Notes under the pieces: generated by a model
Seen by the model: only the letters and a program-made list of their open reading frames with translations
What the model was told of the DNA's origin: nothing
Databases searched by the model: none
In this document: positions 1 through 8,385 of the stretch, piece after piece
Layout of the letters: every line of letters starts with the position of its first letter
Position numbering within the stretch: position 1 is the stretch's first letter
Made by a program: the position numbers and the translations under genes
Assembly (NCBI GenBank): GCA_964522215.1
Contig: CAZFVR010000001.1
Location: 1 to 64,000 of the forward strand
Source of the DNA: CAG-390 sp964522215
GTDB taxonomy: Bacteria > Bacillota > Clostridia > Oscillospirales > CAG-272
Length of the DNA: 64,000 nucleotides
Reading direction: 5' to 3'

Positions 1-41
1 TAAAAAGTTTGAGACAACGAAATAAAACGCGCCTAATTTGC

Positions 42-178
42 AAATGTGTACTTTTTCAAATTTGTTTGAAAAAAGCTTACATGTTTATTATACATCTCAT
101 TTTAGCATTTGTCAACGAAAAAGCCAAAAAAATCTTAATTGAGACATAAATTTTTGCAGTTTATAAAAGTACACATTT
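42..178. repeat. 14-bp inverted repeat framing the promoter of the SPFH/TIR locus
   Basis: AAATGTGTACTTTT at 42-55 is repeated as its exact reverse complement at 165-178. The second arm overlaps the -10 box (162-167) and the likely start point. The octamer TTGAGACA is also repeated directly at 9-16 and 139-146, the second copy forming the -35 box. A smaller palindrome, TTTTTCAAA (52-60) and TTTGAAAAA (65-73), lies at the distal arm. This looks like a paired operator able to loop over the promoter. The regulator is unknown. Confidence 0.6.
139..167 (+). promoter_or_regulatory. sigma-A type promoter of the SPFH/TIR locus
   Basis: The -35 box is TTGAGA (139-144) and the -10 box is TATAAA (162-167), with a 17-bp spacer. 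Transcription would begin near 174, giving a short leader with AGGAGG (188-193) ahead of the ATG at 201. A second, weaker candidate is TTGTTT (62-67) with TATTAT (86-91). Confidence 0.6.
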
Positions 179-200
179 TGAAATCCAAGGAGGCCGCACA

Positions 201-1442
201 ATGGCAAAGATTGCCGATATTATTAAATATGAGGGCGACAACAGCACCTTTATATGGAAGCATCCCTGCGAAGATTTCAACACGACCACACAACTGATCG
301 TGCATGAATCGCAGGAAGCGATCTTTTTTATGAACGGACAGGCGCTCGATCTGTTTGGTGCAGGTCGGTACACACTCGAAACTCAAAACATACCCAAACT
401 CGGAAAGTTTTTTAATCGCACGACCGGAGACGAGACGCCTTTTCACTGTGAGGTCTATTTTGTAAACAAGACCGAGCAAATGAGCATTAAGTGGGGTACC
501 GACAGCAAAGTTCAGTATATTGAACCCACATATCGCTTTCCTATCTCCATAGGCGCATCCGGCGAAATGAGTTTGCGAGCCGAGGATAGCCGCAAATTAC
601 TGCTCAAGCTCGTTGGTACAGAAAATTATTTAAGTCAGCAAACATTGACATCCTTCTTCCGCGCCTTTTTGATGACGAGGGTAAAAACCTATATCGCGCA
701 AGCAATGAAAAGCAACGCCATCAACATTTTTGAGTTGGACGAAAACCTCACCATGTTTTCGGATTCAATTCACAAAATGCTGATTCCGGATTTTGCGGAT
801 TACGGTATATCGCTTGAACGTTTTTTTGTCACCAATGTTGTGAAACCCGATGGCGATAGACAGTATGAAAAGTTTAAGGAATTGCATTTCCGCCAGTATG
901 CTGATATTGCAGAAGCAAAGCTTCGCCAACAAGCAGATTTGATATATGCACAGACTGAAGCTCAAAAGGTTGTTATTGATTCCCAGGCGCAAGCAACTAA
1001 GCGTGCTCAAGAGGGTTATACATACCAACAGGAGCGTGGTTTTGATGTTGCAACTGAAGTTGCCCGAAATGAGGCCGTAGGCCAGTTTACCAATATGGGT
1101 GTCGGACTTGGCACAATGGCAGGTGTAGGCGGCGCAGTGGCCGGAACCGTAGGCAGTGCCATGAACAATGCATTAAAGCAAACCCCTGCCACCAATACCG
1201 AGATCAAGTGCCCTAAGTGCAGCGCACCTCTTCCGCAAAATGCAAAATTCTGTTTTGAGTGCGGAGAAAAAATAGTTGTCTTGAGCGATGAAGAAATGAT
1301 ATGTCCTGCCTGCGGCAAAAAAACAACGCGCGGAAAGTTTTGCATGGAATGCGGTGCACCTCTTATACACAAATGTGTTAATTGCGGAGCACAACTACCA
1401 AGTGGCGCAAAATTTTGCCTTGAATGCGGTGAAAAAGTTTAA
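201..1442 (+). CDS. SPFH-domain protein with C-terminal zinc ribbons (YdjI / virion-core-like family)
   Basis: This 413-residue protein has an SPFH (band 7-like) domain over roughly the first 230 residues. A helical Ala/Gln/Glu-rich stretch (about 231-290) and a Gly/Ala-rich linker follow. The tail from residue 337 to the end carries three CxxC-paired zinc ribbons (for example CPKC...CFEC). There is no signal peptide, so it is probably cytoplasmic and membrane-associated. In Bacillus subtilis the SPFH protein YdjI helps bring PspA to the membrane; a similar scaffold role here is inference. It is the first gene of an operon: the next gene overlaps its stop region, and the third also begins with a zinc ribbon. 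AGGAGG sits 7 bases before the ATG. Confidence 0.85.
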   Translation: MAKIADIIKYEGDNSTFIWKHPCEDFNTTTQLIVHESQEAIFFMNGQALDLFGAGRYTLETQNIPKLGKFFNRTTGDETPFHCEVYFVNKTEQMSIKWGTDSKVQYIEPTYRFPISIGASGEMSLRAEDSRKLLLKLVGTENYLSQQTLTSFFRAFLMTRVKTYIAQAMKSNAINIFELDENLTMFSDSIHKMLIPDFADYGISLERFFVTNVVKPDGDRQYEKFKELHFRQYADIAEAKLRQQADLIYAQTEAQKVVIDSQAQATKRAQEGYTYQQERGFDVATEVARNEAVGQFTNMGVGLGTMAGVGGAVAGTVGSAMNNALKQTPATNTEIKCPKCSAPLPQNAKFCFECGEKIVVLSDEEMICPACGKKTTRGKFCMECGAPLIHKCVNCGAQLPSGAKFCLECGEKV

Positions 1443-1456
1443 TGAGGAGTCTGCAA

Positions 1457-2155
1457 ATGAGAAAAGCGTTTAATTATTATATTGCGGCATGGGCTGTGCT
1501 TTTAGCCTTGTTTAACGTCATATCTTTTGTTTCTGTCGGATGGGCGGGGACTGCTAAATATACGGCATCTTTTTGGATAGGATATATCTTTATAACCGTT
1601 GAATTTTTCTGCCAATTGATATGCGGCTACTTTGCCTTAAAGGATGATGATATAAAGAAAACATTTTATAATATCTCGCTTGTAACAACAAGCTACACAG
1701 GGTTGATCCTTTCATTTGTATTAGGCGGTCTTTGCATGATCATCTCACCGCTTCCGTATTGGTTGGGCATCATCCTTTGTGCGATAGTTCTCTGTTTAAA
1801 TATACTGGCAGTGATCAAGGCCGCCGCCGCGGTCGATATTGTAAGCGGCATTGATGCAAAAGTAAAAGAGAACACATTATTTATCAGATCTTTAACCGTT
1901 GATGCAGAAAGCTTGATGTGTCGTGCAAAAAGCGAAGAGATCAAGGCGGAATGTAAAAAGGTTTACGAGGCTGTTCGCTATTCCGATCCGATGAGCAATA
2001 GCGCTTTAGCTTCAATCGAAAGTGAGATAACAATAAAGTTTTCGGATTTTTTAGGTGCAGTTGTTTCTGATGATTTTGACGTAGTTGCAAAATCTGCTAA
2101 AGAACTGGTCATTTTGATTGGCGAAAGAAACAAGAAGTGCAAACTTTTGAAGTGA
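1457..2155 (+). CDS. four-helix membrane protein of unknown function
   Basis: This 232-residue protein has four hydrophobic helices within about the first 125 residues, followed by a charged C-terminal domain of about 105 residues that should face the cytoplasm. I do not recognise the family. An in-frame ATG lies at 1442, overlapping the previous stop, but GAGGAG at 1444-1449 sits at the right distance from the ATG at 1457, so that start is preferred. Its tight placement between the SPFH protein and the TIR protein suggests it anchors or works with them at the membrane (inference). Confidence 0.75.
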   Translation: MRKAFNYYIAAWAVLLALFNVISFVSVGWAGTAKYTASFWIGYIFITVEFFCQLICGYFALKDDDIKKTFYNISLVTTSYTGLILSFVLGGLCMIISPLPYWLGIILCAIVLCLNILAVIKAAAAVDIVSGIDAKVKENTLFIRSLTVDAESLMCRAKSEEIKAECKKVYEAVRYSDPMSNSALASIESEITIKFSDFLGAVVSDDFDVVAKSAKELVILIGERNKKCKLLK

Positions 2156-2165
2156 GTGTTGATAT

Positions 2166-2243
2166 ATGACCGAACTTGAAGCATTCAAGTTACTATTTGA
2201 TAGAAAAATCGAACGTGTATGCAGCTTGCGTAAGGGGTTATAA
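2166..2243 (+). CDS. 25-residue small ORF in the SPFH/TIR operon
   Basis: The ORF starts with ATG 11 bases after the previous stop and ends with TAA two bases before the ATG of the next gene, so it fills the intergenic gap exactly. The peptide (MTELEAFKLLFDRKIERVCS, then five more residues) looks like an amphipathic helix. Its Shine-Dalgarno is weak, while AAGGGG inside its 3' end (2231-2236) serves the next gene. It may be a coupling leader peptide, a real small protein, or chance. Confidence 0.4.
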   Translation: MTELEAFKLLFDRKIERVCSLRKGL

Positions 2244-2245
2244 AT

Positions 2246-4705
2246 ATGGCAATTTTTAAATGCAAAATGTGCGGCGGCGCACTTGAAATTAATAATAATG
2301 AAACCGTAGCCACCTGTGAATACTGTGGAACAACACAAACCTTGCCGAAAATCGATGACGAAAAACGAGCAAATTTATATGACCGTGCAAACCATTTTCG
2401 CCGTAATAACGAATTTGACAAGGCAATGGGCATCTATGAGCAGATCCTCAACGAAGATCAGAGCGATGCCGAGGCCTATTGGTCTTTGGTTCTCTGCCGT
2501 TACGGTATTGAATATGTAGAAGATCCTTCTTCTCATAAGCGCATCCCCACTGTAAACAGAGCGCAGTTTACCTCGATCTTTGATGATGATAACTATAAGT
2601 CTGCTCTGCAGTATGCCGATGGATATCAGCGTAATATTTACGAGGAAGAAGCCAAGGCAATCAACGAAATCCAAAAAGGCATCCTTGCAATTTCTCAAAA
2701 AGAAGATCCCTTTGATGTATTTATCTGCTATAAAGAAACCGACAATAACGGTCGTCGTACACCCGATAGTGTATTGGCAAATGATCTGTACCATCAGCTA
2801 ACTCAGGAGGGATTCAAGGTCTTCTTTGCCCGTATTACCCTCGAAGACAAACTTGGTTCAGCCTATGAACCTTACATTTTTGCGGCACTTAACTCTGCTA
2901 AAGTAATGGTTGTACTTGGCACAAAGCCGGAATATTTTAACGCCGTTTGGGTTAAAAACGAATGGAGCCGTTATCTTGCTCTTATCAAGCAAGGTCAGAA
3001 GAAAATGCTCATTCCCGCATACAAAGATATGGATCCGTATGACCTACCCGAAGAATTTTCGCATTTGCAGGCACAGGATATGTCCAAGCTCGGCTTTATG
3101 CAGGATTTGATCAGGGGCATTAAGAAAATCACCGCAGTTGACGAGCCTAAAACTACCGTAGTAAAGGAAACCGTTGTTTCGGGCGGTAACACAAATACTG
3201 CCCCGCTTTTGAAGCGTGCTTTTATGTTTCTCGAGGATGGAGACTGGAGTTCTGCCGACGAATATTGCGAAAAGGTGCTGGATATAGACCCCGAAAACGC
3301 TTCTGCTTATTTAGGCAAGCTTTTGTCGGAATTAAGGGTAGGAAAACAAGAATCTTTAAAAGATCAAGCAGAACCTTTTGATCATAGCAACAATTATCAA
3401 AAAGCCATTCGCTTTGCCGATAAAAAGCTGAAAACGGTACTTGTTGACTACATAGAGCATATCAATACCCGAAACGAAAACGCCCGTCTTGACGGTATTT
3501 ATACCCGTGCAAAAAATGCAATGTCAGCGGCAAATACTGAAAGTGCTTATAAGGAAGCAGCACACCTTTTTGAGTCTATTAGTGAATATCAGGATTCGGC
3601 TGTTCTTGCACAGTCGTGCCATGAGAGGGCAGAGGGTTTACGAAAGGATGCTGTTCTTTCCGCAGGTAAATCTAAAATGACCGGCATTAATATATACAAT
3701 TACGGATCTGCCATCAAATTATTTGAATCGATCTCCGGCTGGAAGGATGCTGATGAGCAAATCATTGCCTGCCAAAAGAAGATCGAAGAATTCAAGGCGA
3801 AGCAGGAAGCCGAGCGTTTGGAAAAAGAGCGCCAAGCTGAAATCGCACGCAAAGAAGCAGAGCGTATAGCAAAGCGAAATAAGAGGATAGCGATTATTAC
3901 AACGCCTATTGTTTGTGCAATTATTGCTTTTATTATCGTTTTGAACACGGTTATTATCCCTAACAATAAATACAATAATGCCATCGCATTGATAGATGCG
4001 GGAAACATTGTTAAGGGATACGAAACTTTGGTAGCATTAGATGGCTATAAAGACAGTTCTGATATAGCAAGCTCTATCTATGATAAATATAAGGTAGAAA
4101 AACTGAAATTCGCAAAGACCGGAGATTATGTTTTCTTCGGTGCTTATGAGCAAGACAATAACACTTCTAATGGCAAAGAAGATATTGAATGGCTTGTTTT
4201 GGATATCAAAGACGGAAAAGCACTTTTGATCAGTAAATATGCACTCGACTGTAAGCAATACAATACAGGTTATACCGACATTACTTGGGAGACCTGCACA
4301 CTTCGCAAGTGGTTGAACAATGATTTTATTAACTCTGCATTTTCTGCCGACGAAAGGACTATGATCCCCACGGTCACAGTACCTGCAGACAAAAATCCTA
4401 AATACGGTACAAAACCCGGCAATGTAACGCAAGATCAGGTCTTCTTGCTTAGCATTACGGAAGTAAATAAGTATTTCAGCTCCGATAGCGCAAGGCAGTG
4501 TAAACCTACCGATTATGCAGTTGCAAATGGAGTGTATGTCAATAGCACCAACAGCAACTGCTGGTGGTGGCTGCGGTCGCCCGGCTATCGTCAGCGTGAT
4601 GCCGCCTATGTGAGCAGTGACGGTGTCGTCAACGTGATCGGCAACTATGTCATCGGCGCTCTCAATGCCGTCCGCCCTGCTTTGTGGATCGATCTGAACT
4701 CTTAG
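2246..4705 (+). CDS. zinc-ribbon / TIR / TM protein with DUF6273 C-terminus resembling a DGR variable region
   Basis: This 819-residue protein has an N-terminal zinc ribbon (C6, C9, C24, C27), a helical segment, and a TIR domain at about 154-290. The TIR domain starts DPFDVFICYKE and keeps the WVKNE motif, with E239 at the place of the catalytic Glu of NAD-cleaving TIR enzymes. A TPR-like helical region and a Lys/Glu-rich coil follow. One membrane helix lies at about 548-572. The C-terminal DUF6273-type domain (C-type-lectin/formylglycine-enzyme-like) runs from about 630. From residue 773 the sequence reads WWWLRSPG, then mixed codons mostly ending in C or T, then VRPALWI: the usual form of a DGR variable region. 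It is probably a membrane-anchored sensor with an exposed variable lectin-like end and a TIR effector or scaffold end; topology and activity are inference. RBS AAGGGG at 2231. Confidence 0.8.
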   Translation: MAIFKCKMCGGALEINNNETVATCEYCGTTQTLPKIDDEKRANLYDRANHFRRNNEFDKAMGIYEQILNEDQSDAEAYWSLVLCRYGIEYVEDPSSHKRIPTVNRAQFTSIFDDDNYKSALQYADGYQRNIYEEEAKAINEIQKGILAISQKEDPFDVFICYKETDNNGRRTPDSVLANDLYHQLTQEGFKVFFARITLEDKLGSAYEPYIFAALNSAKVMVVLGTKPEYFNAVWVKNEWSRYLALIKQGQKKMLIPAYKDMDPYDLPEEFSHLQAQDMSKLGFMQDLIRGIKKITAVDEPKTTVVKETVVSGGNTNTAPLLKRAFMFLEDGDWSSADEYCEKVLDIDPENASAYLGKLLSELRVGKQESLKDQAEPFDHSNNYQKAIRFADKKLKTVLVDYIEHINTRNENARLDGIYTRAKNAMSAANTESAYKEAAHLFESISEYQDSAVLAQSCHERAEGLRKDAVLSAGKSKMTGINIYNYGSAIKLFESISGWKDADEQIIACQKKIEEFKAKQEAERLEKERQAEIARKEAERIAKRNKRIAIITTPIVCAIIAFIIVLNTVIIPNNKYNNAIALIDAGNIVKGYETLVALDGYKDSSDIASSIYDKYKVEKLKFAKTGDYVFFGAYEQDNNTSNGKEDIEWLVLDIKDGKALLISKYALDCKQYNTGYTDITWETCTLRKWLNNDFINSAFSADERTMIPTVTVPADKNPKYGTKPGNVTQDQVFLLSITEVNKYFSSDSARQCKPTDYAVANGVYVNSTNSNCWWWLRSPGYRQRDAAYVSSDGVVNVIGNYVIGALNAVRPALWIDLNS
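4559..4690 (+). other. candidate DGR variable region (VR) at the 3' end of the TIR gene
   Basis: After the constant tract for WWWLRSPG, almost every codon up to the VRPALWI tract ends in C or T (TAT, CGT, GAT, AGC, GTC, ATC, CTC). This is what adenine-directed mutagenesis of AAC/AAT codons in a template repeat would leave. The position, just before the stop codon, is also typical. I saw no matching template repeat and no reverse transcriptase in the window, so the donor must be elsewhere or lost. Confidence 0.5.
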
Positions 4706-4800
4706 ACGTGTAATTAACAACGGTAATATTCCTAAACCAGCAGATCATGGTATCAGCAACGAGAAGTCATGGGATATCGTTGAAGCGTGTCCGGATGAGG

Positions 4801-4839
4801 AACCGGTCAGGGGTGCAGCTCACACAGGTCCGGTTTTTT
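4801..4839 (+). terminator. probable terminator of the SPFH/TIR operon
   Basis: AACCGG (4801-4806) pairs with CCGGTT (4830-4835), directly followed by a T run to 4839. The 23-base loop contains a smaller GTG/CAC pairing. It lies about 95 bases after the TIR gene stop. Confidence 0.5.
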
Positions 4840-4980
4840 CCTTGATTCCACAAAACCACCGTAAAGGGATTGGCATATTTACACGAGCATTCAGCCGCCC
4901 GGAAACCTGAGTTGGGCTTCAGGCAGCCCCTCTAAATCTTCATATTAAGAAAAAATCATAAAAACTACATGTCTTAAGAT

Positions 4981-5007
4981 ACCCCGCCCGATTTTTTCGG
5001 GCGGGGT
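4981..5007. terminator. strong hairpin between convergent genes
   Basis: ACCCCGCCCGA pairs with TCGGGCGGGGT around a five-base T loop, followed on the plus strand by GATTTTTAT. It ends five bases before the stop codon of the minus-strand DUF2325 gene, so it probably serves both sides. Confidence 0.75.
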
Positions 5008-5012
5008 GATTT

Positions 5013-5291
5013 TTATGTTGCGTGCTGTTCAAGTATATTTTTAAGTGCCGACATTGAGCTTGTGTTGCTTCTGGCTATTCTGATATTTCGCTTTTTCGCC
5101 TGTTCGGCGGCGATATTCAGCATTTTATGTGACATTGTGCTTGTAAACAGCACAAGTAGGTCGGGGGAGCCGAAATTTTGGATCCCGCGATCCGTCTTCA
5201 TATACACCTTTGCACTGCAGGAATATTCCCGACACAGGTCCTCGTAACGGCGTGCCATGCGCTCGTTACCTCCAACTATTACTACGCTCAC
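5013..5291 (-). CDS. DUF2325 domain protein
   Basis: This 92-residue protein covers one DUF2325 domain: an N-terminal MSVVIVGGNERM strand-turn-helix, a central DLLVLFTSTMSHKM segment and a Lys/Arg-rich C-terminal half. The function of the family is not established. The start is GTG at 5291, preceded by GAAGGAG at a good distance; the ATGs just upstream run into a stop at once. It lies alone, convergent with the TIR locus. Confidence 0.75.
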   Translation of the reverse strand: MSVVIVGGNERMARRYEDLCREYSCSAKVYMKTDRGIQNFGSPDLLVLFTSTMSHKMLNIAAEQAKKRNIRIARSNTSSMSALKNILEQHAT

Positions 5292-5470
5292 ATCATCTCT
5301 CCTTCTGATAATTATTGTTCCGCTGTCTCTTTTGATAGCTTTTATTTTTTACAAAACAGTCTTGCAAATGCCGACTGCTTTTCATAGCTTTCGGTGCTGT
5401 ATGATATGACTCTATAGCCCATCTCACTATTGCTTCATACATTTTTATTTTTTGGTCCGGATATACGAAA

Positions 5471-5502
5471 TGTGGCTGTCGAGCCCGGGCGCGACAGCCA
5501 CA
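5471..5502 (-). terminator. hairpin after the feo operon
   Basis: An 11-bp perfect stem, TGTGGCTGTCG with CGACAGCCACA, encloses a loop containing CCCGGG. It lies 26 bases downstream of the last feo gene on the minus strand and is followed by a short T run. Confidence 0.65.
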
Positions 5503-5527
5503 TGCGCTCGCTTATGCGGGCAGCTAT

Positions 5528-5704
5528 TTAGTTCTTTCCGCCGTGGCAGGAGCCTGCCATGGGGCAGGAGCCGCATTTGCAACCGCAGGATGACCTGCCT
5601 TTTTTCTTATCCGATACCAGTTTGGCTATTATTGCCGCCACAATCGCTATAAGCACGGCGCATATGATTATCGTTACTATATTTTGTGCCATCCATGCTA
5701 ACAT
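5528..5704 (-). CDS. FeoB-associated Cys-rich membrane protein
   Basis: This 58-residue protein has one hydrophobic helix (about residues 8-30), a KKK stop-transfer patch, and a Cys-rich tail with CGCKCGSC and a later Cys. This is the form of the small FeoB-associated Cys-rich proteins that follow feoB in many Firmicutes. They are thought to assist ferrous iron passage through FeoB, but the mechanism is not settled. AGGAG lies eight bases before the ATG at 5704. It is the last gene of the feo operon, 32 bases after feoB. Confidence 0.88.
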   Translation of the reverse strand: MLAWMAQNIVTIIICAVLIAIVAAIIAKLVSDKKKGRSSCGCKCGSCPMAGSCHGGKN

Positions 5705-5736
5705 GCAATCAACTCCTTTTTTTAGTGATGTTGGGA

Positions 5737-8256
5737 TCAGACCTTGACCTTGGCAGTCAGCTTTGTAGCTTCTTTATAGGGACGCAGGAGCATCCATACC
5801 ATGCCTGCAAGCAGGGCCACGGCAAAAATAAGTCCCACAACGCTTACATTGCCGGTGAAGAGGCCGCCGAACTGGTTGACAATGAGAGCAATGACATATG
5901 CAAAGCCGCACTGATAGCCAACGGCAAACCAAGTCCACTTTGCATTGTTCATCTCACGCTTGATAGCGCCGATGGCCGCAAAGCAGGGTGCGCAGAGGAG
6001 GTTGAAGACGAGGAAGGAATAGCCTGTTACACCGCTGAACGCCGCCGCAACGTTCTGGTAAACCGTTCCGTCACCGCCGCCGTAAAGGATACCGAGGGTA
6101 CCGACGATATTCTCTTTGGCAACAAGACCGGTAATGGATGCAACAGCCGCCTGCCAGTTGCCCCAGCCGAGGGGCTTAAAGAGCCACGCTATCACGCCGC
6201 CGATGGCTGCAAGGAAGGAGCTGTCTATCTCATCCTCAGCAAGCATGCGCAGGCTGCCGTCAACTACGCCGAAGAATGTAGTGAACCAGATAACGATCGT
6301 AGAGAGCAGGATGATGGTTCCCGCCTTTTTGATAAAGGACCAGCCGCGCTCCCACATAGAGCGGAGAACGTTCTTTACGGTAGGCCAGTGGTATGCGGGC
6401 AGCTCCATAACGAAGGGCGCGGGCTCGCCTGCGAACATTTTGGTCTTTTTAAGCATCACACCTGAGACGATGATGGCGGCCATACCGATAAAGTATGCGG
6501 ATGTGGCGACCCAAGCAGAGCCTCCGAAGAGTGCACCTGCGATCATTGAGATAAAGGGGACCTTAGCGCCGCAGGGGATGAATGTGGTGGTCATTATCGT
6601 CATACGGCGGTCGCGCTCATTTTCGATGGTACGCGATGCCATGATGCCGGGAACGCCGCATCCAACACCGACGAGCATAGGAATAAAGGACTTGCCCGAA
6701 AGACCGAACTTACGAAAAATACGGTCAAGAACGAACGCGATACGCGCCATGTATCCGCAGGCTTCAAGGAATGCCAGCATGATAAAGAGGACGAGCATCT
6801 GAGGGACAAAACCAAGAACCGCACCAACACCGGCAACGATACCGTCAAGTATCAGGCCGCTGAGCCAGTCGGGACAAACGGGATCATCGCTATCCACGCG
6901 CAAAAGCTCGGAGATAAGGGTGGGGATGCCGGGTACCCACACGCCGAATTCGGCGGGATCAGGGGCGGCAAACTCACTGTTTTTGTTTGTAAAGAACTCG
7001 ACTGCCTCAAGGTATGTCATGCCTATTACATCCTCACTTTCGGCTTCCGAATCGGGGATGGAGGAATAGAACACTCTGAAAACGTCAAGCGAGAGTGTCT
7101 CGTCATCCTCAAGTGTGACACTTCCAACGGCGCTGTCACTCGTGGGGGTGAAATCCTTGATCGCCTCAAGAGCGGCCGCGGGATCGAAATCCTCGGCTTC
7201 AGGATCGATCTCAACAAATCCGTTGATGGCATTGAGGGCATCGGAGTAGGTGCCGTCTGCATCATTGTATGCGGATGAGCCTATCCAAAGCAGGTGCCAG
7301 CCATCACCAAACACACCGTCATTGGCCCAGTCGGTAGCAGGAGCACCCACGGCGACCATGGCGATATAGTATACCAAGAACATTACCGCGGCAAAGATCG
7401 GCAGACCGAGCCAGCGGTTGGTAACTACCTTATCTATCTTATCGGAGGTAGAGAGCTTGCCCGCGTTCTTCTTTTTGTAGCAAGCCTTGATGATATCAGC
7501 TATGTAGAGGTAACGTTCTCCCGTGACGATGGATTCGGCATCATCATCAAGCTCTTCCTCCGCCGCCTTGATATCCGCCTCGATATGAGCCATGGTGGCG
7601 CTGTCGATATTGAGCTTTTGGAGCACGCGCTCGTCACGCTCAAAGATCTTAATTGCGTACCATCTTTGCTGTTCCTCGGGCAGGCCGTGAACTGCTGCCT
7701 CCTCAATGTGGGCGATGGCATGCTCTACACTGCCTGAGAATGTGTGCTTTGGCACTGTTTTGCCGTTTTTTGCGGCATCGATAGCGGCCTCTGCCGCCTC
7801 CATGACACCGGTCTCCCGAAGGGCGGATATCTCAACGATCTTGCAACCCAGCTGACGTGAAAGCTCGGCGGTGTTGATCTTATCGCCGTTTTTCTTTACA
7901 ACATCCATCATGTTGATGGCAATAACGACCGGAATACCCAGCTCGGTGAGCTGTGTGGTAAGGTAAAGGTTTCGCTCAAGGTTGGTGCCGTCAATGATAT
8001 TGAGTATGGCATCCGGGCGCTCGCCGATAAGATAGTTTCTTGCCACTACCTCCTCAAGCGTGTAGGGGGAAAGCGAATAAATACCGGGCAGGTCGGTAAC
8101 TATTACTCCGTCATGGCGCTTCAGCTTGCCCTCTTTTTTCTCGACCGTAACTCCCGGCCAGTTTCCTACGAACTGGTTTGAACCGGTGAGTGCGTTAAAT
8201 AATGTAGTTTTGCCGCTGTTGGGGTTACCCGCCAGGGCAATTCTTATTTCACTCAT
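5737..8256 (-). CDS. feoB: ferrous iron transporter FeoB
   Basis: This 839-residue membrane protein imports Fe(II). The N-terminal G domain shows G1 GNPNSGKTT (10-18), G3 DLPG and G4 NMMD, followed by the helical regulatory domain. The membrane part keeps the two gate motifs, GVGCGVPGIMASR and FIPCGAKVPF. A long acidic segment of about 150 residues sits between the first and second membrane helices and should lie outside the membrane; this is longer than in many FeoB proteins. GAGGAG lies seven bases before the ATG. One palindromic operator (8283-8300) sits in its short leader. Confidence 0.96.
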   Translation of the reverse strand: MSEIRIALAGNPNSGKTTLFNALTGSNQFVGNWPGVTVEKKEGKLKRHDGVIVTDLPGIYSLSPYTLEEVVARNYLIGERPDAILNIIDGTNLERNLYLTTQLTELGIPVVIAINMMDVVKKNGDKINTAELSRQLGCKIVEISALRETGVMEAAEAAIDAAKNGKTVPKHTFSGSVEHAIAHIEEAAVHGLPEEQQRWYAIKIFERDERVLQKLNIDSATMAHIEADIKAAEEELDDDAESIVTGERYLYIADIIKACYKKKNAGKLSTSDKIDKVVTNRWLGLPIFAAVMFLVYYIAMVAVGAPATDWANDGVFGDGWHLLWIGSSAYNDADGTYSDALNAINGFVEIDPEAEDFDPAAALEAIKDFTPTSDSAVGSVTLEDDETLSLDVFRVFYSSIPDSEAESEDVIGMTYLEAVEFFTNKNSEFAAPDPAEFGVWVPGIPTLISELLRVDSDDPVCPDWLSGLILDGIVAGVGAVLGFVPQMLVLFIMLAFLEACGYMARIAFVLDRIFRKFGLSGKSFIPMLVGVGCGVPGIMASRTIENERDRRMTIMTTTFIPCGAKVPFISMIAGALFGGSAWVATSAYFIGMAAIIVSGVMLKKTKMFAGEPAPFVMELPAYHWPTVKNVLRSMWERGWSFIKKAGTIILLSTIVIWFTTFFGVVDGSLRMLAEDEIDSSFLAAIGGVIAWLFKPLGWGNWQAAVASITGLVAKENIVGTLGILYGGGDGTVYQNVAAAFSGVTGYSFLVFNLLCAPCFAAIGAIKREMNNAKWTWFAVGYQCGFAYVIALIVNQFGGLFTGNVSVVGLIFAVALLAGMVWMLLRPYKEATKLTAKVKV

Positions 8257-8282
8257 CTTGTGCTCCTCTCTGCTTGTGATCG

Positions 8283-8300
8283 GGTTAGCAATGGCTAACC
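8283..8300. promoter_or_regulatory. palindromic operator before feoB
   Basis: GGTTAGC-AATG-GCTAACC is the fourth copy of the motif found upstream of the feo operon. It lies 27 bases before the feoB start, inside the transcribed region. The form resembles DtxR/IdeR-family iron boxes, so an iron-responsive repressor is likely, but no such gene is in the window. Confidence 0.7.
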
Positions 8301-8316
8301 AAATGTCTTAATTTTT

Positions 8317-8376
8317 CGGGGAGCCTCTCCCCGGGAAATTTGGAATATTACCGCGCCGAACACGTTCGCGTTCGGC
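8317..8376 (-). other. two hairpins in the feoA-feoB spacer
   Basis: CGGGGAG/CTCCCCG (8317-8333, three-base loop) and GCCGAAC/GTTCGGC (8355-8376, eight-base loop) stand in the 129-bp gap. Neither is followed by a T run on the minus strand. They may affect mRNA processing or relative expression of feoA and feoB. Confidence 0.4.
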
Positions 8377-8385
8377 ACATCGGGA

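Larger units (their letters stand above)
4706..5012. other. 307-bp intergenic region after the variable gene
   Basis: It holds two terminator-like hairpins (listed separately) and a stretch at about 4910-4940 with overlapping alternative pairings (CCTGA/TCAGG and GGGCT/AGCCC). No ORF with a credible start and no copy of the variable-region constant tracts was seen. It could contain the homing signal that follows a DGR variable region, but nothing there proves it. Confidence 0.4.

Noticed and set aside
4706..4980. Possible template repeat or retron RNA after the variable gene
   Set aside because: No copy of the variable-region constant tracts and no reverse transcriptase; only hairpins are supported.
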